Source of the DNA: Monosporascus cannonballus
Taxonomy: Eukaryota; Ascomycota; Sordariomycetes; Xylariales
Direction of reading: 5' to 3'
NCBI GenBank assembly: GCA_004154925.1
Contig: QJNS01000060.1
Location: forward strand, 186,001-250,000
Length of the DNA: 64,000 nt
In this document: piece after piece, positions 1-9,529 of the stretch
Layout: each line of letters begins with the position of its first letter
Position numbering within the stretch: the stretch's first letter is position 1
Notes under the pieces: model-generated
Database searches by the model: none
What the model saw: only the letters and a program-made list of their open reading frames with translations
Told to the model about the DNA's origin: nothing
Made by a program: the position numbers and the translations under genes

Positions 1-2193
1 GAGCTCTGCTTCCAGAACCAGAGTGATGGTGGGGAAATATGGGTTCATTATGACGAGCATCTCTTAAGTGGTCCACAGGCTGATCTCATTGTTCGTCAGC
101 TTCACATGACCTTGCAGGCATTGATCTCCAGCGATCCATCTACAAGCATTGATGCTGTAGATCTCAATGACCAAATCAGCTTAGGGCTCATGAAGCGCTT
201 CCACGATGAGACATGCAAAGCTCCTGCTGAGCGCGATATCGTCTCTCTGATGGGCGATCAACGGGTACTGAACCCAGAGGCGCCAGCAATCTCTGCTTGG
301 GATGGGAAGATGACATACGCGGACTTGGATACCACGTCGTCCATCCTTAGCGCATATCTGCGAGATACACTTGGGTTGAAACCCGGAAACATAGTGGCTA
401 CATGTTTCGAGAAATCCGTTTGGGCCATTGTCGCCATGCTTGCCATCATGAAAGCCGGTAGCGCATACGCGCCAATCGACCCGTCAGCGCCCGGCTCCTA
501 CAAGAGGCTCATGCTCGATCAAATAGCTGCTCAAGGCTACAGCGATCTGTTACTGGTGTCCGAAGAACAATCCGAATCCATACGGCATCTTGCACATCCA
601 GGAGCTCAGTTGCTTGCTATAACAAAGTCGATGGTTGCGAATTTACCCCAATCATCTTGCGCGACGAACATGGCATCGCCAAGCTCAGCAGCCTATGTGC
701 TCTTCACGTCTGGCAGCACAGGAGTTCCCAAAGGCGTTGTCATGGAACACCGTTCCGCTTGCACGAGTATCCTTGCCCATGGCGCAGCCTGTAAATTCAA
801 CCCATCAACTCGCGCGCTGCAGTTCGCGGCATTCACCTTCGATGCATCTATCATGGAAATATGGACCACACTGGCTTTTGGAGGTTGTATCTGCATGCCT
901 TCGGAGTCTCAGAGGGTTGACAGTCTCGAGCAATACATGACGGATGCACGTGTCAACTGGGCTTTCTTGACGCCTACAGTCAGCGGCTTGATCCGTAAGG
1001 AGAGGGTCGGAACGCTGAGAACGTTGGTGTTGGGCGGCGAGGCCTTGACTCTCGGAAATATTCAAAAGTGGACTGCAGTTCACCAGTCCGGCAACAAGGA
1101 CGTCTTGGAACTGATGAACGGATATGGACCAACCGAATGCTGTGTCTTCACCTGCGTCAATACCGAAATCACTCCAGCCACTGAGCCCCAAGATATCGGA
1201 CGTGCCGTCGGGGTGTCTGCCTGGATCGTTAATCCCAACGACTACAACCGGTTGATGCCATTGACATGTCCTGGAGAACTCGTCATCATCGGATTGGCAC
1301 TCGCGCGAGAATACCTAGGCGATCCAGCCAAGACCAAGCAAGCCTTCGTGTACCCGCAATGGTCAAGATCTCTCCTCGGGGCGGAGACTCGGGCGTATAG
1401 AACTGGGGATCTAGCTTCTTGTGGGGTTGATGGCCGCATTCGGATTGTCGGTCGAATAGACGCGCAGATCAAGCTGCACGGGGTGAGGATTGAGACGGGT
1501 GAGATCGAAAACGCGCTTCTCTCTTGCGCATGTGCTATGACGTCGCAGATTGAAGTGGTCGTTGACAAGCTCGCGCCATCAACACCGGGCGATGAAGGCC
1601 ACGAAGCGCCTAGCATTGTGGCCTTCCTGAAATTCGGGAGCTCTTCAAGCATACCGGTCGATATTGCGTCTTTCGCAAGGGAATTGTCTTCGCGTATGGC
1701 GGCTCGTGTTCCCACGTACATGATTCCAAGTCACTTCATCACTGTTTCCCGATTTCCGACCACGACAGCAGGGAAAGTCGATCGGAAAGCACTCTGCAAG
1801 TTCGTTCAAGATCCCGGGAATTCCCCATCAATTGTTATCCATCGAACTTCGTCTCTGCGAAAAAATGGCACGAGCGCGTCAGGCCAAGATATTCAAGACA
1901 GTGATAGATTGGAGTCCGCATACGAAATCCTCCTGCGCGACCTCTGGGCCGAGGTCCTCCGAATCGAGAACGCGGATCTGATCGGGAGACAAGACGACTT
2001 CTTCGCGCTCGGGGGGGAGAGTATTCGGGCTATTCGGCTCGTTGCGACGGCGAGAGAGAGGCATAATATATGCTTGACGGTGAATGGGATTTTCCGGCAC
2101 CCGATGTTGGCGGATATGGCGGGGCAGATGAGTGAGATTGTGGAGGAGGTAGTGGAAGATCAGCCGTTTGACTTGTTGATTGATGATGATTGA
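1..2193 (+). CDS. Nonribosomal peptide synthetase, C-terminal adenylation-thiolation end (5' partial)
   Basis: The reading frame is open from base 1, so the gene continues to the left; residue numbers below count from the Met at 106. The first ~30 codons look like the end of a condensation domain. A complete adenylation domain follows: A2 (KAGSAYAPID, 116-125), A3 (LFTSGSTGVPKG, 199-210), A4 (FDASIMEIW, 245-253), A5 (NGYGPTE, 338-344), A7 (YRTGDL, 431-436), A8 around 449-468, A9 (VPTYMIP, 535-541) and A10 (GKVDRKAL, 556-563, catalytic Lys557). A thiolation domain has FALGGES with the phosphopantetheine Ser639. The protein stops about 56 residues later, with no terminal condensation, thioesterase or reductase domain. 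By-eye alignment to the GrsA pocket gives D-A-M-L-V-G-G-V-F-K, a hydrophobic pocket with the Asp that binds an alpha-amino group; the substrate is not recognised. No intron is seen. The family activates an amino acid with ATP and loads it on the carrier domain. Confidence 0.95.
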   Translation, partial: ELCFQNQSDGGEIWVHYDEHLLSGPQADLIVRQLHMTLQALISSDPSTSIDAVDLNDQISLGLMKRFHDETCKAPAERDIVSLMGDQRVLNPEAPAISAWDGKMTYADLDTTSSILSAYLRDTLGLKPGNIVATCFEKSVWAIVAMLAIMKAGSAYAPIDPSAPGSYKRLMLDQIAAQGYSDLLLVSEEQSESIRHLAHPGAQLLAITKSMVANLPQSSCATNMASPSSAAYVLFTSGSTGVPKGVVMEHRSACTSILAHGAACKFNPSTRALQFAAFTFDASIMEIWTTLAFGGCICMPSESQRVDSLEQYMTDARVNWAFLTPTVSGLIRKERVGTLRTLVLGGEALTLGNIQKWTAVHQSGNKDVLELMNGYGPTECCVFTCVNTEITPATEPQDIGRAVGVSAWIVNPNDYNRLMPLTCPGELVIIGLALAREYLGDPAKTKQAFVYPQWSRSLLGAETRAYRTGDLASCGVDGRIRIVGRIDAQIKLHGVRIETGEIENALLSCACAMTSQIEVVVDKLAPSTPGDEGHEAPSIVAFLKFGSSSSIPVDIASFARELSSRMAARVPTYMIPSHFITVSRFPTTTAGKVDRKALCKFVQDPGNSPSIVIHRTSSLRKNGTSASGQDIQDSDRLESAYEILLRDLWAEVLRIENADLIGRQDDFFALGGESIRAIRLVATARERHNICLTVNGIFRHPMLADMAGQMSEIVEEVVEDQPFDLLIDDD

Positions 2194-2471
2194 TGGGTGT
2201 TTCTTTCTCTGGATCTACGGAGTATTTTCTTTTTCTTTTTTTGCTACGCCACCCTTAGGGGACCAGCACTAAGTGTCACCCTTGGTGCCTTAATGAATGG
2301 TTGGTTCCTTGGGAGGGATTGGATCCCTGCTCCAATTCCTTCTTAAGCCACCTGCTTGACATTGATAGATTAGATCCACACCGTCGACAAAACATACACA
2401 TACCAACCCATAGGTCGCCTTAACAATTATTTTTACATACAAATTTCTTGTTGCCCGTGTGGGATATCTTA
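2194..2471. other. 3' flank of the synthetase gene
   Basis: This stretch holds the presumed 3' untranslated region, including a T-rich tract near 2225-2242. I see no credible coding region or RNA gene; the small ORFs lack family features. Confidence 0.5.
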
Positions 2472-2791
2472 GGTGGTGTTCGGGACACTTCAGCATGGCT
2501 TGCTGATTGACATTTTTGGACGAAGGTCGGAAAGTTCGGCGAATCAAAATAGATCAGCTATCGACCCACAATCCTTTCGGTACCGATTTCGTTGCTGAAT
2601 ACTTATGTCCGTGCGTTCAGCAAACTTAAAACAAAAAATTAATTTTAATTGGGTGCATCGTCGATAATACCCACAAATAAAAATCAGCAAAAAATAAAGC
2701 TACTTGGGGTACAAGCCCCATAATACATTTTCGGAAAAACCTAAGTATCTTCAGCATCAGCAGCTTTTGCTGAAGTGTCCCGAACACCTCC
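2472..2791. mobile_element. MITE with ~36-bp terminal inverted repeats and TTA target duplication (PIF/Harbinger-like)
   Basis: The left end (from 2472) and the reverse complement of the right end (to 2791) share the core GGTGTTCGGGACACTTCAGC and match imperfectly over about 36 bp. The element is flanked on both sides by TTA (2469-2471 and 2792-2794). A 3-bp TTA duplication is the usual mark of PIF/Harbinger transposition. The 320-bp length and absence of a transposase make it a non-autonomous element. The right terminus also folds on itself (CTTCAGCA with TGCTGAAG, 2749-2775). Confidence 0.8.
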
Positions 2792-2794
2792 TTA

Positions 2795-3604
2795 ATATCG
2801 TGGGTGGAAGAGTTCATCTGGTAATACATAGTTAGAAGCATGTCTTTTATCGTTGAACTGGGATTCGTGCCTACAATCCTGTGTTTGATTCATTGATCGT
2901 GTCACTTTTTTTGACTGCTATCTACCCTAGGTCCTAACTAGGTATATATATGACCTTTCATCAAATTCATATCCGCGAAGAACTGTGAGGAAACCCCACG
3001 CTACAGTGAACCGACCTGGGATACTACTATCGAGCAACGAACGGTGTTACAGTATATCTCACGCGATGTAGATACGGTAACTGGCTCGAGGAACATTTTC
3101 TCGTCGCGATTTGTCACTGCGAGCGTGAAGAACGATATTCTGTCTACGTATTAAGTAAGCATGTGCCTATATTCTAGTAGCAAGTACTTAAGATCACCAC
3201 GCGATAAAGAAGTCACAGTATTGAGAAGGAGGAATTGTTAATAGGTGTTAAGTAGGTGTGCTAGGTACGTAATTTTCGTATGATCTTGTTCGTACTTATA
3301 TGAAAGAAGGATAGAAGGTAATGAATGGGAGGTGGGTGAGTGGGTAAGGTAGTGGTGTTGTTTAGAATTGTGAGTCCTGCTAGGTAGGCGCTCAAGCATG
3401 TAGGTAGGCAGATAGTTTTGCGAGTTGCGTTACTAAATGTTCATCTCACCACGTAGCCCCCCTCCTACTCTCCCCCCATTTTCTCATTCCCCAGCACTCC
3501 TTTCACAAAATTCATACTCCATAACCAACCAAATTCCCATCTATCCTTCATTTATCTGACCACAGCCCCCCCACCCCCAATTCCCCTTTCTCCCGATAAT
3601 AACT
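2795..3604. other. Intergenic region between convergent genes
   Basis: No coding region is supported here. The stretch 3454-3600 (plus strand) is strongly pyrimidine-rich with several C runs; it lies just downstream of the amidase stop codon, so it is purine-rich on the sense strand of that transcript. The remainder shows no repeats or RNA structure that I can defend. Confidence 0.5.
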
Positions 3605-6600
3605 CTAAAACGCAGTCCGGCCCGTCTTTACCGTCTCCAGCGCTGCTTCTCGATGCAAGCGCTCAATCAGCTCGAGCAGAATTCTCTCGCCGCCTGCTGG
3701 TTCCTTAGTTTGTGTCTGTCTCGCTTGCTTTGTTTACTGATTGTTTTTGTTTTGGGGAGATGTGTGGATGGAAGAGCAGGGAGAAGGGAGAAGGGAGAAA
3801 GGTTACCAGAGGCAACGGTGATGGATGCTGTTAAGGGATAGATTTCCATCTGGCCTGTTACACTGGACCGACTTTCGAACTGGCCGATTGGGAGGCGGTG
3901 ATCTGAAAACCATACGTTGGATTGTTAATTTTCTTTTCTAAAGGGGGGATTTGGCGAGGCAATGGTTTGGATTGAGATGGGATAGAAGAGGTGGCATGGA
4001 GGTAGGAATGGGAGCGCGCACCGGGGAGATCGGCTAGGGTGTTTAGGTGCGTATAGGATAAGATGCGGCCTGGTTGTGAGGGCGCGAAGTACCGCTCATC
4101 GGATCTTCAAATGATGTTAGTATACAGAAGTCAGGGAAAGAAGGATTCGATACAGGAAATGACTGGGGTCTGGCAAATGGAGAAGGAGGACGTACTGCGT
4201 ATCGCGGAGTTCTTCGCCTTGGTTTGAGCCGCGGCTTACGAGGAGTGTGGATATCGGGCTATATTCTTCGGTGAGGTATGTGTTCACCCAGCTAAATTAG
4301 AGATGTATATTGTAAGTGGTGGAAGATAAGTCATTAAGCAGGTGAATCTTGAAGGAAAGCATGGATGGGGAGGAAGTTGGGGAGGATCTTACGATTTAAG
4401 CATGTGTTTCTTGGTGAGAGCCTCTCTATACATGGACTCGGTTATTCCTCCCGTTTCGATGGTCTTCCAGGCTGCTTTTGCGTTGTTGTTTACTAGAGGG
4501 AGGCGGCCGTCGTTTGTTCTTGAACTGTGGAACAAAGGCGAGTCAATCGGATAGCTCGACCGCCACAAGTCAGGGTGGAAAGGGTTGCAGCTTACTATGC
4601 TTTCATAAATGGACCCCCGAGATCTCGATACGATTCCCAGTAGACGATCTTTCGGTATAACTGCGTGGGCGGATGAGCATGTAAGCACCAGCCCTGCACT
4701 CCGAGACCAGGTCCTCGAAAATATTCCGGCGCCAGAAAAGTTCACAAGGGGTTATTGGGCAGTTACTAGACCGGAGGTACTTACATCGCCGAATTCATCA
4801 CCCATGTCCCTAAGCAGCTCCCCTGTTGCTGGATTTTGTCGGTGATTGCTGAATTCCTCTTTAGTCTCCTCCCACAAAGAGTCGAGGATAACATATTCCC
4901 GCCGAACACCTAGCGACGTCTCGAGCTTGCGAACAAAATTCTCGAATATTCCATCTGCTGTGGCGGTGGCATCCCCGGAACTTGCATCTTTTGTCATTGT
5001 GTCGTGATCTTTGTTGACGATTATCTTCAGTCGGGCTGGGAGAGGTGGAGGTGATGAGGTGTCCATTGGTATTGGGGAGGACTTCAGAAGTGCTCGGAGA
5101 ACCTCACAGTAGATTGCAGGATCCCGTGCCAAAACACCTACAACGCAATCAGAATGATGGAAAAAGATTCTTGGGCTACGCCTTAAGGTCGAAGCAGAAT
5201 TTGAAAGGTTGTTTGGACAGCTGGTGGTTGGTTTGACCCACCTACTGTATCGAGGGACTTTGCTAAAGACTGCATGCTTGCGGCATCGATGGCTCCGGTC
5301 GTCGGCCGGCCACCATAAACACCGTTGGCATCAGCGGGAAGACGTATCGATCCACCTATGACAGACCAAAAATTCAGTATTATGCAGTAGGGAATGTGTT
5401 TGTGCTCTCGGTGCATTCTTGAGAAGCAAGTGTCAGAGAGGGGTTGAGATACCGGTATCTGTCCCGATAGCGAAATCAAGCCAGTCATAAGCAGCCACGG
5501 CACTTGCGCTTCCTCCAGAGGAGTCCGATGGTGTTTGCAGGCCGTCTGCTCTTGGATTCATATTCCTGTGGTAATATTAGTTAGGGATTAGCATTCTCCA
5601 TTCAGGGCCGTGAATGATTGTGAAGAGATTGCTATTTATGGAGTTCACGAGAAAGTCGTAGTTACGTACAGCAGATAGTCGGTATTTTGCCAATGATATG
5701 GGCCCGCGAATGCAAATTCGGACTGTGAAGTACACATCAGCTACAACTCTAACACAGATATACCGTCGAACTTGCTTACGAGTTTATTTTTCCCAACGAA
5801 AACAGCACCCATCTTCTGCAACACCTCGACAATTCCCTCCGGTTTATGATTACTTGCCTCCTGATCTTTCTGTCTCTCCAGATATTGTTTATCTCTGATG
5901 CTGACCCATGCTCGACTTCCAAGACTTGGCGACCCCAAACCCTCGATATAAAAAATGTCTTTCACCGAGAATCGTAACCCTGCCAGAGGCCGCTCCGGCG
6001 TCGTGGGTTGACTTTGAAGCCTCGAGGGTACGGCAACACTGAGATGGTTGAGCTTTCCTGTGTGGATGGGAAGCGGCAGATTCTTGCCGCTGGAAGGGGA
6101 ATACGTGCTCTACGTGAATGTTAACCTCCTTCCGAAGTGGTCGCCTTCCAAGGAATTAACGGCAGGAGGGGAATTGGCTTAAGAATCGTTTTGTCTATTC
6201 ACGAAGAGCCTTGGTCTCACCTGAATGAACGTCTCATACGTATCCTCATACATTCGATACGCCGGCATCAGCCTCGAATCCACGAGTGATACAAAATACG
6301 GACCCGGAGATGGAGTCATCGATGCCACGTCGTGAAAATCCTTGTGTCCTTCTACCTCCCTAGAAGGATGAATTTCATATCGGATTCCGCAATCGCTTAT
6401 TTTACCCGCAGGACCACAAAAGATGTTGGAGGTATAGTGTTCAGTTTGCAACTTATAACGGGCATCTTCCGTCAAGGTAATAGTTATGTTTGAGTGACAT
6501 GTAGGCTTTGGCTGCAGGTGGATATCTTTCAAACATATCAGCAACAGCGATATTACGCGTGCAATACCACTTCATATTCTGTAGCCCATATCACTCACTT

Positions 6601-7015
6601 TTAAGAAACCCATTCTCCCACACGTCGTCTGTCCGTCGCCATTTCTCAAACAAACCCTGTAGCTCCTCAAACGTGACCCTCCTCTCGCCGCCGGGCTCAT
6701 CTCCTGTCACCAAGATCTCCACTACGGTCAGAGGTTCGATATCTTTCCATGAAGAAGTAGCATCACCGATTCTACGACTATGTCTTAGGCAGGCCGGTGT
6801 TGAGGCATGTGATGAAGAAGAGAGGCGTCGAGTCAGAGTAGCAAGACTCCAAACTGCGTTTTCACGATCGAAGAAATACGTTCGATCTCCAAGGACTACC
6901 TATACAACCGAATCAGTGACGCTGATTTTGGCAAAGAACACCCCAAAAAATCTTTTTGCTCTGCTCTTCGACTTACCGCCTCAGCCAAAGAATGGGTCGC
7001 GTGGTCTAGGGGCAT
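3605..7015 (-). CDS. Amidase-signature family hydrolase with N-terminal extension, 14 exons
   Basis: Modelled exons: 7015-6977, 6899-6599, 6525-6221, 6109-5780, 5722-5670, 5565-5453, 5355-5242, 5137-4785, 4660-4596, 4524-4393, 4291-4196, 4104-4022, 3902-3807, 3696-3605. Every junction is GT-AG (57-124 bp introns) and the phases agree, giving 723 residues. The start ATG has CACA before it; the frame stays open further upstream but no earlier ATG is seen. Residues 14-215 form a region like the N-terminal domain of fungal Arp1-type amidases. The amidase domain follows, with catalytic Lys265 (FSVKDIF), cis-Ser358 (DSSGGSA) and nucleophile Ser383 (GTDTGGSIRLP); the C-terminus reads TVKTGRTAF. The Ser-cisSer-Lys triad is intact, so it should hydrolyse an amide bond; the substrate is unknown. 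No signal peptide is evident. Exon 3 (residues 114-215) is the least certain part, and an extra intron there is possible. Confidence 0.85.
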
Positions 7016-7480
7016 TGTGACTCTCTGATCACCAAATGTTGCCTGTGCGTCCACGTTGAACAAATCGTTTTTGCTGCACTCTTCAGTATTTCTGGAATCA
7101 TTTTCCCGACTCAATCTTGGTCACCTGTTTTCCGTTCGGATTCGCGGGTTCCTCGGAAAACCTCAGATACGTGCCCCCGAGGGTGTTCCACCATTAACCC
7201 CACCCAACAGTGGGTAACCCTAGCTTTAATTATGCCTCAAATGGGTATCGTCAAATGGTAGCATCTCTAGTGCAGTGGTTTATTACACTGCTTGTCCAAC
7301 CTCCGGATAACTGATAGGGGGTGGGGCCTTACCTCAGCTAGCTCAGGCCTTTGCTGGCTCGTTTCTATTTTTGATGTACTTTTATGTACTACGCCAAAGC
7401 CCTAAATTTGACCAATCAAATAGCGTATCCCCGTAATGAGCTAGCGAGGCCTGAGTTCAAGTTGCAGAAAAACATTTCCG
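7016..7480. promoter_or_regulatory. Upstream region of the amidase gene, ending at the AT-rich boundary
   Basis: Presumed promoter and 5' leader of the minus-strand amidase. It contains an imperfect inverted repeat (7342-7358 against 7440-7455, CTCAGGCCT arms, 81-bp spacer) that could be the remains of a foldback element; no target duplication is clear. Composition falls abruptly to extreme AT richness at about 7480. No defined binding site is recognised. Confidence 0.4.
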
Positions 7481-8719
7481 TTTTATATATATATTTTTTT
7501 TCAAAAATAATATTTTTTAATTTCTATAATTAACTTAAATGGAATAAATTGAAAACTTTAAATACACGTCAAATAGAACTTAATATGCGTATAAAACATT
7601 TTTCGAATTTTTTTGAAAAAAAAAATAAGGTTAATATAATTAAATTAAAATTCGATAAAGTTATCGACCGTAATATTTTTATAATTGTAATAACGTAAAT
7701 ATTACGTATATTATTTTGCAATAGGCCGTTAAAAAGTAATTCAATATAAAAAACTTAGTTGATTATATTTTTTGTCTATACCAATTATTTTTATTACGTT
7801 GTAATTTTTAAATTTAATTAAAATTAAAATATTGTCATTATGATAAGATAATTAATTTAAATCCGATAAATTTATTATTTAACAGGTTTGATAAATATAA
7901 ATTAATATATGTATAGAGCCTTTTTTAAAAATATTTTAAGATTAAAATTAAGATCGATATAATGAAGCTTAAATTTTCAAAATAACTAACCGTAATATTT
8001 TTATAAGCTGCGATTATATAATTACTAGTCGTATTATCATACGTTAAATTTCTTTAATATATTTAATATAGAAAAAGCCCATTAAACAATTATTTTGCCC
8101 GTACGAATTATTATTATTACGTTTCAATCTATACAAAAATCAAAGATAATTAAAGTAAAAAAGACTTTATCATTCTAATATAATAACTATAATCTGTACG
8201 AATAAAAATATAAATCTATGTATTTAAAAAGTTTTTTGTTAAAAACCGTGCATTTTTCTTAATTTCTAATTACTTTATATTTAAATCAATAGTGCTTTAT
8301 TTTTTTAAATTATTTTTACGGTTATATTTAACAAAATTTTCGTTTATTGTATTATTTTAAAATATTCGAAATAATAAATTCCTAGTAGTATTTAGCGCAA
8401 GATTTATTTAAAAACCTTTTTTAAATATTTTTTTTGTTCGGTATTTAGAAAACTTGAATAAAAAAATATATTTTTCAGATTTGTAAATACACGAAATAAA
8501 TATAATACGAAAAAAAAATATAACCTACGATTATGGTCAAAATATTTAAAAATTTATTAATTTGAATAATTTCATTATATTTATTAAAAAAACGTGACGG
8601 CCAAAATTTAAGTAAAACCGTTATATATGTAAACAATAATACAGTTATAATTGTTAACTTAATATATATAAACAATAAAAAGATTTTAATAATTTTACGA
8701 AAAAATATAAATAATCACC
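7481..8719. other. AT-rich left flank of the nested transposon array
   Basis: No LTR, protein remnant or RNA gene could be assigned. It ends at TTATT (8720-8724), the left target duplication of the KL element, so it is older host sequence or an older, unrecognisable repeat. The 66-codon minus-strand ORF at 8475-8675 looks like chance in AT-rich DNA. Confidence 0.5.
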
Positions 8720-8724
8720 TTATT

Positions 8725-9529
8725 ATTGAATTAGCGTTAAAAAGATTTAGTCCTGATTAATGCGGATAAACTAACTATGTTACGATACGAAAAAGGATTA
8801 TCGAAATGAAAAACTTAATCCGATTATATTAATGGTTGTAATGTAGCGGGAGGCTAGTTGCATGCGCTCTTATAAGGTGGATTTGGGTGCCGAAATCCCA
8901 ATTGGGGTTTGGAATTGTTAATCTTTTGGTTTTGTGGTTAGCGTCGCACCCTCGCTTATCTCACAATATTTTAAACCCCAATTGGGTACATCTGCCAGTC
9001 CGTACGTTACCCGCCGGGGGCCCAAAAGTCTAAGGTTTGATTCTCCAAAGGAGCGGCTGCCAAAAGCCTAAAAAAAGCCAAGAAGCAAACCGAAAAAAAT
9101 CCAATCGCTAATAAGGGACGGTACTAAGTGGTAACAGCGGCCGCGCAATATGCTTAGAGAACGCAGTAAAACCCTAGAGGTTCGACGTCTTAGCATAAGC
9201 CTTTGAAATCGGGACCATTTTATTAAAAAAAGGGAATAATTATAATATAACTGGAGGTTAATTGCATACGCTTTTATAAGGTGGATTTGGGTGCCCAAAT
9301 CCCAATTAGAGTTTGGAATTATTGATTTTTCAGTTTTGTGGTTAACGTCGTACTCTCGTTTATCTCACAATGGTATTTAATCTCGATGATTAAAATAATA
9401 AAAATAAAAATAATAAATAAGAATAATTAACATATATTTTAAGATTTAATTTACAGCGAAAAAGAATTTTTTAATATTTACGCAGAACTCCGATATTTTA
9501 ATTGGACGTAATTATTAATATATATAATA
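8725..9529 (-). repeat. KL 3' LTR, interrupted by a TRIM-like element
   Basis: 8725-8836 plus 9375-~9529 together match the F, G and L LTRs in reverse orientation, allowing C/T and G/A changes. The interruption is the 533-bp element at 8837-9369 with duplicated ATGGT. The upper boundary is uncertain by about 10 bp. Confidence 0.75.
8837..9369 (+). mobile_element. TRIM-like element: two 129-bp direct terminal repeats around a 275-bp core
   Basis: The direct repeats at 8837-8965 and 9241-9369 have equal length; the left begins TGTAATGTAG and both end TCTCACA, so the element has TG...CA ends (TG has become TA in the right copy). ATGGT is duplicated at 8832-8836 and 9370-9374. A purine tract (AAAAAAAGGGAA) lies just before the right repeat, as a polypurine tract would. 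The core encodes no protein; it carries tRNA-like promoter motifs (TACTAAGTGGTAACAG at 9122-9137 and GGTTCGACG at 9179-9187). Together this fits a terminal-repeat retrotransposon in miniature. The right repeat has more RIP-type changes than the left. Confidence 0.85.

Noticed and set aside
805..1721. Long minus-strand ORFs across the synthetase
   Set aside because: They are antisense to the conserved adenylation motifs and have no family features.
2290..2841. Minus-strand ORFs of 85 and 71 codons
   Set aside because: They overlap the MITE and its termini, with no domain and no splice or start context.
6508..7020. 170-codon plus-strand ORF
   Set aside because: It is antisense to amidase exons 1-3, whose splice phases and motifs are consistent.
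6896..7114. Upstream start for the amidase at 7114
   Set aside because: The codon there is TTG; the first ATG in frame is at 7015 with good context.
7264..7320. Possible tRNA near GTGCAGTGGTTTATTACACTG
   Set aside because: It has no acceptor stem or T arm.
9068..9298. 76-codon minus ORF in the TRIM
   Set aside because: It crosses the boundary of the TRIM core and its right repeat, so it is not a gene.
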